From the IMG/VR virus record IMGVR_UViG_3300035099_000030, positions 1 to 35,853 of that record: DNA of 35,853 nt; one strand, given 5' to 3'. The translations under genes and the position numbers were made by a program. This document shows, piece by piece, positions 1 to 8,300 of this stretch; positions within the stretch are counted from its first letter, which is position 1; each line of letters opens with the position of its first letter. Below the pieces are notes generated by a model, which was given only the letters and a program-made list of their open reading frames with translations, had not been told where the DNA came from and did not search any database. Source of the DNA: a virus.

Positions 1-1
1 T

Positions 2-1729
2 CTGTCCCGGCACGGCAAGTCGGACTTGCTGGCTTTGGGTAATGCGATGCTTTATGATCGTATTCCGGTCGACCCTGATAGGTGGCTTGACGATCCAGAG
101 TACATGGGCAACGTCGGCAAGGAGATGTTTCCCAAACTCAGGGAAGACTTCATAGATACGTTTGAAGGCGACTACACTGAAGTTATTCTCACAGGCGCAA
201 TCGGATGGGGCAAGTCTTGGTGGACGGAGTTGGGTATTTTAAGATGCGTTTATGAAACCTCTTGTTATAGAAACCCACAACGGGCTTTCGGCTTGGCTAC
301 CGGAAGCCAGATCATGTTAGTCAATATCTCGGTCAAAGAAGAGCTGGCGCGCAAGGTTATTTTTCAAGGCATAAAAACAAAGGCCGCGCAAAGTCCGTTT
401 TTCACGAACGTATTTCCGTTTGATAAGCACATTTCAACGGAGCTTAGATTCCCGAAGAACTTGACGATTTTTCCAGCGGCTTCCACAACGACGTCGGTTC
501 TCGGTCTGAACATCATAGGCGGCAGTATAGATGAAAGCAATTTTATGCCGATTGCGGGCACAAGGGGAGAAGTTGATGCGCTGACAGGTAGAAAGAGGAC
601 GGACAAGGCCGAAATGCTTTACACCGCTTTTTCCCGAAGAATGAAGTCGAGGTTTTCGGAACTTGGCTCCATTCCGGGTAAGCTGTTCTTGGTTTCGTCC
701 ACGGGTGTGCCAAGTTCGTTTCTTGAAAAGCGAATCGCCGAGGCGGAGAATGAGCCGAATGTTAAAGTCATAAGATACTCGCAATGGGAACCGAAGCCGA
801 GAAAGAAGTTCAGCTCCCGCACCTTCAAAGTTGAAGTTGGAGACTTATCGCGGCAATCGCGCATTCTTCGAGACGACGTGGACAAGAAGACCATTCGCGG
901 CAGAGTTATTGAAGTGCCGGAGGATTTCAGACCGGAGTTCGAGAAAGACATCGAAGGAAGTCTTCAGGACTACGCTGGCATTGCGGTCATGTCGATCCAG
1001 CCGTTCTTCAGGGATTACGATAAACTGATTGCTTGTTTTCATTCGGATCGCAAGCACCCATTCAACAGAGAGGTTACAGACCTTGAAGACGGCGTTGATA
1101 TTCTGATCCCGGAAATCACGCAAGTTGATCCAGAAACGGGCAAGAGAACCCCCAAGTTGAATCCTAACTGCCCCAGATGGGCGCACATCGACTCGTCATT
1201 GACGACAGATGCCACTGGCATATCAATGGGTCATGTTTCGGATATGGTTCCATCGGAAGACGGGGATGCGCTGGTTCCATGTGTCACGTTAGATTTCATG
1301 TTGCGGGTAGTTCCGCCTCGCGGCAAAGAACTGTCATTGTTGAAAGTGCGGGAGTTGCTGTTCAAGTTTATCAGTATAGGATTTCCGTTGGTAGGCGTAA
1401 GCATGGATAGATTTCAGAGCGCCGACATGCTTCAGCGCTTTCGGGACAACGGAGTGTACGCAGTGGTGGCTTCAGTCGATGCGTTGGAGCCGTATAAGAT
1501 TTTCAAGAATGCGCTTTACGAACGGCGCGTCAATGCGTATTACTACGAACCGATAGTTATGGAAGCAAGAATGTTGCAGTGGAGACCGGATTTGAAGAAA
1601 CCGGACCACCCGGCCAAAGGATCGAAAGATGTTCTCGATGCGGCTTGCGGCGTGGTAAACGCTTTGCATACCTATAGATTAAGAATGCCAGTGGAGGATG
1701 ACGATGGGGCAGGAGTTACAGTCCTTTAA
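2..1729 (+). CDS. terL: Terminase large subunit (5'-partial)
   Basis: This is the ATP-driven DNA packaging motor and nuclease that docks on the portal and cuts concatemeric phage DNA. The Walker A motif reads TGAIGWGKSWW. The hydrophobic strand ending in IIGGSIDESNF supplies the Walker B Asp-Glu. The C-terminal half has the RNase H-like nuclease acidic positions: HIDSSLTTDATG, GVSMDRFQSAD and KGSKDVLDAACG. The reading frame is open to the left edge (it begins LSRHGKSDLLALGN), so the true start probably lies upstream; the in-window TTG at 26 and ATG at 47 are less likely starts. The remaining length, about 575 residues, is normal for the family. The 3' end overlaps the zinc-ribbon gene, and the portal follows, the usual order for a packaging module. 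Confidence 0.93.
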   Translation: MSRHGKSDLLALGNAMLYDRIPVDPDRWLDDPEYMGNVGKEMFPKLREDFIDTFEGDYTEVILTGAIGWGKSWWTELGILRCVYETSCYRNPQRAFGLATGSQIMLVNISVKEELARKVIFQGIKTKAAQSPFFTNVFPFDKHISTELRFPKNLTIFPAASTTTSVLGLNIIGGSIDESNFMPIAGTRGEVDALTGRKRTDKAEMLYTAFSRRMKSRFSELGSIPGKLFLVSSTGVPSSFLEKRIAEAENEPNVKVIRYSQWEPKPRKKFSSRTFKVEVGDLSRQSRILRDDVDKKTIRGRVIEVPEDFRPEFEKDIEGSLQDYAGIAVMSIQPFFRDYDKLIACFHSDRKHPFNREVTDLEDGVDILIPEITQVDPETGKRTPKLNPNCPRWAHIDSSLTTDATGISMGHVSDMVPSEDGDALVPCVTLDFMLRVVPPRGKELSLLKVRELLFKFISIGFPLVGVSMDRFQSADMLQRFRDNGVYAVVASVDALEPYKIFKNALYERRVNAYYYEPIVMEARMLQWRPDLKKPDHPAKGSKDVLDAACGVVNALHTYRLRMPVEDDDGAGVTVL

Positions 1730-1982
1730 TAAAATTTGTTATGCGTGCGGAGAGGATGTTCTCGTCGAAGATTTCTATTGTTGGAATTGTGGCGCTCCGC
1801 TTCTCACAAACAAAAGTCAGTGTTGGCAGTGCAAAGCGGTCACGGATACGAAGTTTGTTTTTTGTCCGATGTGCGGTCATGCTCTTGTGGGAATCAGGCA
1901 GATGAACTGTAAGTTGTGCGGCAAGCCATTCATTGCAAAGTTGCCGAACGACGAGTTATGTGCTAAATGTAAAAGCAAGTAA
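1704..1982 (+). CDS. Small multi-zinc-ribbon protein
   Basis: A 92-residue protein with six CxxC pairs (CYAC, CWNC, CWQC, CPMC, CKLC, CAKC). This is enough for three zinc ribbons in tandem, and little else is present. It overlaps the end of the terminase gene and sits directly before the portal. An upstream ATG at 1698 directly abuts the GGAGG at 1693-1697, so the ATG at 1704, six bases after that site, is the better start. Zinc ribbons of this type bind nucleic acid or protein, and the position suggests a link to packaging or to terminase/portal function. That role is inference; no specific family was recognised. Confidence 0.8.
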   Translation: MGQELQSFNKICYACGEDVLVEDFYCWNCGAPLLTNKSQCWQCKAVTDTKFVFCPMCGHALVGIRQMNCKLCGKPFIAKLPNDELCAKCKSK

Positions 1983-1992
1983 GGAGAGCGGT

Positions 1993-4752
1993 ATGGCTGA
2001 GGATAAAGTCGCGGATCAGAAAGAGCTTGATGGATTCATAGAAAGTCGCAAGCATCGGCAAGATCGTCATAGGGAGCAGAAAGCAAAGTCGGAAGACCTG
2101 CTTCTCAAAGTGATAACAGTTGGGGATAATATCCCGCCCCCTGAATCCAAGCAGCTCGATCCGACGCTGTTTGATATGTGCGAGCAGGTCGGGATTATCA
2201 TGCAACCGCTTTACAACCCGTTATTGTGGGCTTCGTTATTGGAGCAGAACACCCGTCTCAACCGCTGTATTGGAGCGATGTCACTAAACACAGTCGGCCT
2301 TGGATATGAATTTGTTCCCATCAAAGATTCCGAACAATGGCTTGAAGAGAACAGAGACGAAATCGCAAGAGAGAAAGAAGTCGTTGCGCCGTTGTTTGCG
2401 TATCCGAATAAAGAGTACCCGTTTCCTGAAATGATGCGTCGCATCAAGATGGACGAAGAATCGACTGGAATGGGTTACATGGAAGTGTCCCGATCCGCAG
2501 ACGATGTAATCAACGGAATGTACCACGCGCCAAGCCATACGATTCGCGTTCTCGCCGACGAGACCGGGTACGTCCAGTTGAGAGGAAAGTGGTTGAAGCA
2601 GCTTCCCAGCAGTTTGACTGGAAAGAAACCCAGCGGGCAACCGTCGGAAGAAGTGGTAAGAGCTGCGATGAAAGAAGCGCACGCGGTTTATTTCAAAAAG
2701 TTCGGCGACGATAGAATAATGGACGCGAGGACCGGCCAGTTTGTAGAGCCGGGTTCCATTCCTATCGAGCAGTATGCGAATGAAATGATTCAGTGGACGT
2801 TATACACTCCACGCTCATCTTTTTACGGAGTTCCAAGATTCGTGAGCGCCGCGCCCGCTATAACCGGCAATCGTCTTGCTCAGTTGGCCAATGTGGCGTT
2901 GTTTGAAAACGACGCGGTTCCAAGAATGGCAGTCATAGTAAGTGGCGGACAGTTGAGCGCGAAGAGCATGAAGATGATCGAGGACTTTATCACCTTCAAG
3001 GGGCGCGGTCCACAGAATCGCGGAAGAGTGATGATCCTTCAAGCCGCTCCCACTCAAGCCATCATAGACAAGGAAAACAAAACAAGCATTGAGCTCAAAC
3101 CGATCACTGTTGGAGTTACCGACGACGCGAGCTGGATAAAGTATCAAGATCGTAACGATGAAGAAGTTCGCGAAGCGTTCGGCATTGGAAAGATTTTTCT
3201 CGGAACCGCCACCGACGTGAACCGTGCCGTAGCATTTTGTTATTCCGCAGACACCGAGACGCTGACCGTAGACGGTTGGAAAAACTCGGCGGAATTAAAA
3301 AGCGTGGAAAAAATACTAGCCGTCGATCCCACTACCGGGCGCTCCGAGTTTATAGAGGCGAAATTGCATGTTTTCGATTACAAGGGAAAAATGCACAGGT
3401 TTGAAAATCAGGGCACTTGTTTTGAGGTAACGCCGGATCACAACGTATTGTATAGGACCGAGGGCAACGCATGGAAACGCGGCAAGGCGTCGAGCCTAGC
3501 TAAGATGAACAGGGTCTTCGTCAGAACGTGCCCCGACGGTATAAATAACCACGATACTCCTAACTCGATAATACCGGCGATGGAGGTCAAACGCGGAGCC
3601 AGTAAACTTTCGGCGGAGCGCAACAAAGAAATGGCGGTCAGCCCTAAAGCTCTGGCCGAGTTTGTAGGGTATTTCGTGTCCGAGGGTTTCTTGGGCGATA
3701 ACGAAAAAACCAAAAGGTACGTCGTAGGCGTCTCGCAGAACGAAGAAAAAAACCCTGTTGTGGCAAAAAAGATTCGCCGATGTCTGTCTAAGATTGCGCG
3801 TTTTTCCGAGACAAGCTACGACGATGGGATGGTTAGGTGGGCTACGAGCCTCAAAACTTTATGGACGTGGCTACGCGATAATTGCGGCAAGGGCGCGGCC
3901 AACAAACGGCTCCCCAAAGATTTTAGAACTTGGGGAAAGGAATATCTCGACGCGCTCTGGCAAGCGATGGTAGACGGAGACGGTCATACCAAGCCCGGCG
4001 ACAACGGAGGTCTTTCCGGGACTTATTTCACGATTTCAAAAACTCTTGCGGATCAATTTCACGAGTTGTGCGCTCTCACAGGCCATAGAGCGCAGATTAA
4101 GCCAGTTTTCGACAAAAGAAAAAATAGAAAGCCGGGGTTCGTTATTTGTTGGACGGAGCGGCGAGACATACAAATGTTTTTGAAGCAAGGCGAAGTGGAA
4201 GAGTACGATTATGCCGGTAGCGTGCATTGCTTTGAATTACCTCGTTGGCATTACTACGTTACTAGGAATCGAGGCAAGCTCGCGGTTCAGGGCAATACGA
4301 TGAAAGAGATCACGCTTGAGCAGACGTTCGAGCCGGAGATTCTTAGATACGAGTACATCATCAATGCTACCATCATGCGTTCGTTCGGCATCAAATACAT
4401 CAAGTTTGTTTTCAAAAGGCCGCAAGCGGTCAACAAGCAAGACATTGCGCGTTCGTTGCTCGACCTCGGCAGACTCGGAGGGGTTACTCCCAACGACGTG
4501 AGGCAAGAGAGGGGCAAAGAAAAGTTCCGTGCTTCGTGGGGCAATACTCCGATTGAGGTTTTGAAACTCGGACTCATGGAGCCGTCGGAAGAAGGAGGAT
4601 CAGAGATTTCGTTCGCGCCTTCGCAAGTACAAGGACAACCACCAGCGCTGACGGGAGGCGAAGAAGAAATTGAAGAGCTGAAAGCGCAATTGATTGCACT
4701 AGAAAATAAGCTCTCGGAGATAGAAAGAAAAAAAGTTTCTATTGCCAGTTGA
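1993..4752 (+). CDS. Portal protein, intein-containing precursor
   Basis: The portal forms the dodecameric ring at one capsid vertex through which DNA enters and to which the neck attaches. The N-terminal part (for example YNPLLWASLLEQNTRLNRC) and the segment FYGVPRFVSAAPAITGNRL are typical of PBSX/HK97-type phage portals. The precursor has 919 residues. Residues 416-768 are an intein, so the spliced portal is about 566 residues, a usual length. The join falls in the conserved stretch NRAVAF/TMKEITLEQTF. A coiled coil rich in Glu and Lys ends the protein. The ATG at 1993 was chosen over an in-frame start at 1933 because AAGGAG lies at 1981-1986. The -35 box of the only clear promoter in the window overlaps the stop codon. 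Confidence 0.92.
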   Translation: MAEDKVADQKELDGFIESRKHRQDRHREQKAKSEDLLLKVITVGDNIPPPESKQLDPTLFDMCEQVGIIMQPLYNPLLWASLLEQNTRLNRCIGAMSLNTVGLGYEFVPIKDSEQWLEENRDEIAREKEVVAPLFAYPNKEYPFPEMMRRIKMDEESTGMGYMEVSRSADDVINGMYHAPSHTIRVLADETGYVQLRGKWLKQLPSSLTGKKPSGQPSEEVVRAAMKEAHAVYFKKFGDDRIMDARTGQFVEPGSIPIEQYANEMIQWTLYTPRSSFYGVPRFVSAAPAITGNRLAQLANVALFENDAVPRMAVIVSGGQLSAKSMKMIEDFITFKGRGPQNRGRVMILQAAPTQAIIDKENKTSIELKPITVGVTDDASWIKYQDRNDEEVREAFGIGKIFLGTATDVNRAVAFCYSADTETLTVDGWKNSAELKSVEKILAVDPTTGRSEFIEAKLHVFDYKGKMHRFENQGTCFEVTPDHNVLYRTEGNAWKRGKASSLAKMNRVFVRTCPDGINNHDTPNSIIPAMEVKRGASKLSAERNKEMAVSPKALAEFVGYFVSEGFLGDNEKTKRYVVGVSQNEEKNPVVAKKIRRCLSKIARFSETSYDDGMVRWATSLKTLWTWLRDNCGKGAANKRLPKDFRTWGKEYLDALWQAMVDGDGHTKPGDNGGLSGTYFTISKTLADQFHELCALTGHRAQIKPVFDKRKNRKPGFVICWTERRDIQMFLKQGEVEEYDYAGSVHCFELPRWHYYVTRNRGKLAVQGNTMKEITLEQTFEPEILRYEYIINATIMRSFGIKYIKFVFKRPQAVNKQDIARSLLDLGRLGGVTPNDVRQERGKEKFRASWGNTPIEVLKLGLMEPSEEGGSEISFAPSQVQGQPPALTGGEEEIEELKAQLIALENKLSEIERKKVSIAS
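3238..4296 (+). mobile_element. LAGLIDADG intein in the portal gene
   Basis: An in-frame, self-splicing protein insertion of 353 residues. It starts with Cys (CYSADTETLTVDGWK, splicing block A), has a block B with TPDH (Thr480, His483 of the precursor), and ends LAVQGN followed by Thr (blocks F/G; the upstream WHYYV supplies the block F His). The middle carries two LAGLIDADG-type helices, LAEFVGYFVSEGF (from about residue 554) and YLDALWQAMVDGDG (from about residue 651). It is therefore a homing-endonuclease intein that could spread into intein-free portal alleles. The penultimate residue is Gly rather than the usual His. Boundaries follow from the Cys1, terminal Asn and +1 Thr rules and from restored portal homology; the splice itself is inferred. 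Confidence 0.92.
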
Positions 4753-4777
4753 CAACTTGTTTTTGTTGATGTATAAT
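4749..4777 (+). promoter_or_regulatory. Consensus sigma70-type promoter
   Basis: TTGACA at 4749-4754, a 17-base spacer, then TATAAT at 4772-4777: a perfect match to the housekeeping bacterial promoter. The -35 box overlaps the portal stop codon. The expected transcript start is near 4784. The short leader contains the palindrome ACCTTAAGGT (4804-4813), which could be an operator or simply a restriction-type palindrome. The promoter would drive the two small genes at 4842-5254 and, by readthrough of the terminator at 5289-5328, the capsid genes. Confidence 0.85.
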
Positions 4778-4841
4778 ATGGTCATGTATGGCGCGAAACT
4801 GTAACCTTAAGGTATGAAAAAAGTATAGGAGGAAAAACGAA

Positions 4842-5033
4842 ATGGCTAGAAATCAAGTAGCTCCGATGGGGAATGTTGGAGTAACGGGAAGACGCACACA
4901 GATAGCTCCGGCGGGATCGCAGGATAACAACCCTGCATCCAGTCCGGCATCAAAAAGTTCCCAGAATACTCCGAATCTGGTTCAGCCCAACCAGACCCGC
5001 TCGCGTGGAATGAACAAAACCGCGAAGAAATAA
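4842..5033 (+). CDS. Small Asn/Ser/Pro/Gln-rich protein of unknown function
   Basis: A 63-residue basic protein of low complexity (for example NNPASSPASKSSQNTPN), predicted disordered, with no recognisable domain, membrane segment or signal peptide. It has an excellent ribosome binding site, AGGAGG at 4827-4832, with nine bases to the ATG. It is the first gene after the consensus promoter, so strong expression is expected. The downstream small gene begins five bases after its stop, and an intrinsic terminator follows. Its bounded position suggests a moron-like accessory gene rather than a virion component. No function can be assigned. Confidence 0.65.
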   Translation: MARNQVAPMGNVGVTGRRTQIAPAGSQDNNPASSPASKSSQNTPNLVQPNQTRSRGMNKTAKK

Positions 5034-5038
5034 GTCGG

Positions 5039-5254
5039 ATGCGGCACAACGATCACTGGATAAATCAGGCAATTAACGCTGCGAAAAAAGAAGGTTGTCA
5101 GAAGGGTTTCTTCGGTGAAGTGGCGATCCGACTGAAAATTCAGGACGGAACGATTCAAACAGCGTTGGTTGAAAAATCTATCCGGCTGCGGTCAAGCAAG
5201 GACGCGAAAAGGTTATTGGATTCCGCAAGTACGTTGATAGAAAAAAGTAAGTAA
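5039..5254 (+). CDS. Small protein with DUF2292-like C-terminal pattern
   Basis: A 71-residue basic protein. The middle reads KGFFGEVAIRLKIQDGTIQ and continues to EKSIRLR. That spacing recalls the short DUF2292/YezD-like family (G-x-V-x-I, QDG, EKxIRL), whose function is unknown. The resemblance is from memory and should be treated as weak. No convincing ribosome binding site precedes the ATG, so translation is probably coupled to the gene ending five bases upstream. It ends 34 bases before the terminator stem, making it the last gene of the short promoter-to-terminator unit. Confidence 0.6.
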   Translation: MRHNDHWINQAINAAKKEGCQKGFFGEVAIRLKIQDGTIQTALVEKSIRLRSSKDAKRLLDSASTLIEKSK

Positions 5255-5258
5255 GAAG

Positions 5259-5328
5259 CCGGTGTTTCAACCGGGCGTGAGTACCGAGAAAGCCGCCGAG
5301 GGGTTTTGTTCCCTTGCGCGGCTTTTTT
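5259..5328 (+). terminator. Intrinsic terminator (with preceding small hairpin)
   Basis: AAAGCCGC (5289-5296) pairs with GCGGCTTT (5318-5325). An inner AGGG/CCCT pairing (5299-5302 with 5311-5314) continues the structure, and a run of six T covers 5323-5328. A small hairpin, CCGGT/ACCGG (5259-5263 with 5270-5274), lies just before it. The protease gene's Shine-Dalgarno sequence (GGAGT, 5331-5335) starts three bases after the T-run, so a terminated transcript would lack it. The element could end the small-gene transcript, or act as an attenuator that sets how much transcription enters the capsid genes. Confidence 0.8.
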
Positions 5329-5339
5329 ACGGAGTAAAC

Positions 5340-8300
5340 ATGAAAGAAGATTTCATTCCAATTGAGTTCGGGATGGTGGTTGAAAAGACCTTCGAGGTTG
5401 ATGGTAGGAAAATGGTAACCGCCGTTGTTGCAGATACCGAGTTTGACAGAGACGATGATAGTTTCACTCCAGATGTCATTCGACGTTTTGCTGAAGAACT
5501 CAGTAAAGGCATTGGGCTTTATTCGTCTCATAAAGAAAGTTTTCCGTTTGGAAAATCAGTTAGAGGACGGGTGTTCGATAACGATAAGGGTGGATTGACG
5601 CTCGAAGCAGATTTTGTGCTCGATGAGAGGTATCCGCAGTCCGCGGTTTTATGGGAAGAGATGCAATCCGGCGGCACGGATAAACAGCTATCCGTCGGAG
5701 CGAGGATAAACAGGAAGAACCCGCAAGCCGTAAAATATGTGGGAAGTAAACGGAAGTTGGCAGATTGCAGCTTGGATCACATTACGACTACCCGCCCAAA
5801 GATCGCGTGTAATCCCCGCACGCGCTTCCTATCCGCCGAGGTATTGAAGTCGTTGGATGAATCCATGCCCGGCTGGGATCAGGCGTTCAAAGAGAGCGAC
5901 GTAAGCTCCAACGTCGTAACCAAGCCCTACTCCGGTCCGTCTGATCCCAGCCTTCCCCCATCAGTGCGAAGACGCAACGATCAGTTCCGGCGAGTGTGGG
6001 TTAGCGCTTTCAATTCGGCAATGTCAAATTGTGGTGAGGGGGAAACGCAGGGTGAGTGTGAAGGCCGCGCCTTCCGGTTGGCCAACGGAGTATCGAGACG
6101 GTACGCCAAAGGACTGATACCGGAAGAGATGATCGAGAAAGAACTTCCCGGTCTTCTTCGTTTGATAGGGTTGATGGATGACGACGATGAGACCGAAGAC
6201 CCCCCGCGCACGCTCAAAGACCTTCCGACTATGTTGGAAATGAAACTTCGTGGGTACACCGGGTACGTTGCTCCGATTGTTTATCCCGGATCATCGCTTT
6301 ACGACGCAATCAAAGACGTGAAAGACCAGCACAAGAATAAAGTTCTCGTCTCGATCCACCCCGCTACTAAGACGACCTTAGATGTCGTTAAAGAACTGAT
6401 GATAAAGAGCGGAATCAAGAAACCCGAAAAAGAGATGAAGGGTAGCGAGATGCCGCTTTTTATGATGGAAGTCGGATCGGAAGACCTGAACAACAAAGAT
6501 GTAGGTCTTTCGTTCGATGGCCGTCCGGTGCTATACGTTAAGGCGGAACCCGATCAGCTTAACAATGGCGGGGAGCGGGAGTTCGGGGACAATAGCGAGC
6601 TGACTGGAGGAGGTTTTCACTTTGTCGAAGAAGGAAGAAAACTTCCCGGAGAACCCGGCTACTCTCCCATCTGGCCGATACCGTCCATTATCGAGCTTCA
6701 GATTTTAGCCCCTGAGCAGATCGAAAAAGTAAGAGGAAGACGCAACGACGATGAAGAAGATGAAGACACGGACAAGTTCTTCGGTCTTCCTCCAAATGAA
6801 GACGAAAAGAACCAGAACGGTTCGGGAGTCATCGGTACTTCCGAACCCGGAATGGTTCATCGTATATTGGTGCAGACAAGCAGAGTGGAAGGACATTCCC
6901 ACGCGCTCTTTCTGACGCTTAACGCGAAGAACGAAGTGATGTATGGGAAGACCGATATGTTTTTGGGACACTATCATCGCGTGTCCCCCGATCTCGGTAG
7001 TTATCTTGCCCGCGCCGACGACAATCAAATTGTCGAGCAGTTAGTCACCGAGAAAGATCAGACGAATCATCAGCACACGTTCACGCTGAACTTCGATCAG
7101 ATTGCGAATCAACGCACCCGCCTAAGCACGGCTTCGTATAAAGAGGAAGACGATTTTCCCACGGATGAATTTCAGAAGTCTGGTGTCGAGTACAAGGCGC
7201 TCGGTAGTGTTTATTTCGCATCCCACCCTGAGAAGGGCATCGAAGTTTGGGACATGAAGCCGGATGCAGCCCGCCTTTGCAGAGTTCCGTGGACGTATGG
7301 CATTGTCGAATTTAATGAAAGCAGCGCCAAGTTTTACAGGATAGGTCAAACGACCAAAGTCGAAGCGGTAAGACTTGCGTCTGAAATTGCTCATAAGGAA
7401 GGTATCAAAAATGTCTGGATAGGACGAACGGTTGGAAGCATTGGACACCGTAAACTATTCAAAGGAGTGTACGACGTGAGTAAATCTGCTAACGCCAAGA
7501 TCGTAGATCACACGGAAGATTTGGTTGAGAAAACTGTGGTGCCGTTCAAGAGCTACCCGCGCAACGATTCCGCAGGATGGTCGTTTACCGCAGCCGAAGG
7601 TAATGCCATTCTGAACAAGTTCGGAGGAATGGAATCGGATGCAGCGTGGTCGGCGTTCAGGGACGCACACACTTGGTATGACCCGGAAGCGGGGACAGAT
7701 AATCCACCGAGAGTTAAGGGGGCCTACGCATTCCCCCATCACAAACTTGACGGTGGAACAATGAAGACGTATCGAAGCGCCCTTACCGCCGCTATGATAA
7801 GATTGAACGGCGGTCGCGCCCCGGTACGTTGGTACAGTGAAAGAGAAGGCATGTATAATCACCTTGCCCGCCATTATCGAGAGTTTGATCTCGAACCGCC
7901 TCCATTGCGTAAGGAGTCGGAACTGTTTGACGAGGAAGCGTTCGTAGCCTTCCATGTTAAGCAGGGAATAGACGAGCAGTGGATGAGGAAGGTGATAAAT
8001 CAAATACAGGAGGAAGATAAAATGAAGGAAGAAGAGAAAGTCGAAACCACGCCTCCTGCCAAAGAAGAGGTTAAGACCCCTTTGATGGAGGCGGAGCAGG
8101 CCAAGAAGGACGAAGGCATCATTATGAAAGTGCTGAAGGCGCTCGGAGGCAAAGAACCCAGCCTGAAGCAGATCAAAGTTGGTGCGCTGGCAAAGGCGAT
8201 TCAAGAAGAAATCGCCGGTCTGGAAACATCAGACGATGTTTCGGGTCTGCTTGAACTCATGTCGGTGCTCGGTGGAGCGCGCGGCATGGTAATGAAGAAG

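Noticed and set aside
1933-1992. Upstream start adding 20 residues to the portal
   Set aside because: Lies inside the zinc-ribbon gene; the ATG at 1993 has AAGGAG at ideal spacing.
4814-4828. Four-codon leader frame (ATG AAA AAA GTA TAG)
   Set aside because: No ribosome site and overlaps the Shine-Dalgarno of the next gene; probably chance.
5262-5339. Upstream GTG start adding 26 residues to the protease
   Set aside because: Would translate through the terminator stem; the ATG at 5340 has a proper GGAGT site and fits the protease N-terminus.
7455-8204. Long minus-strand reading frame (249 codons)
   Set aside because: Antisense to the protease/scaffold gene; composition-driven, with no recognisable protein and no ribosome site in an operon context.
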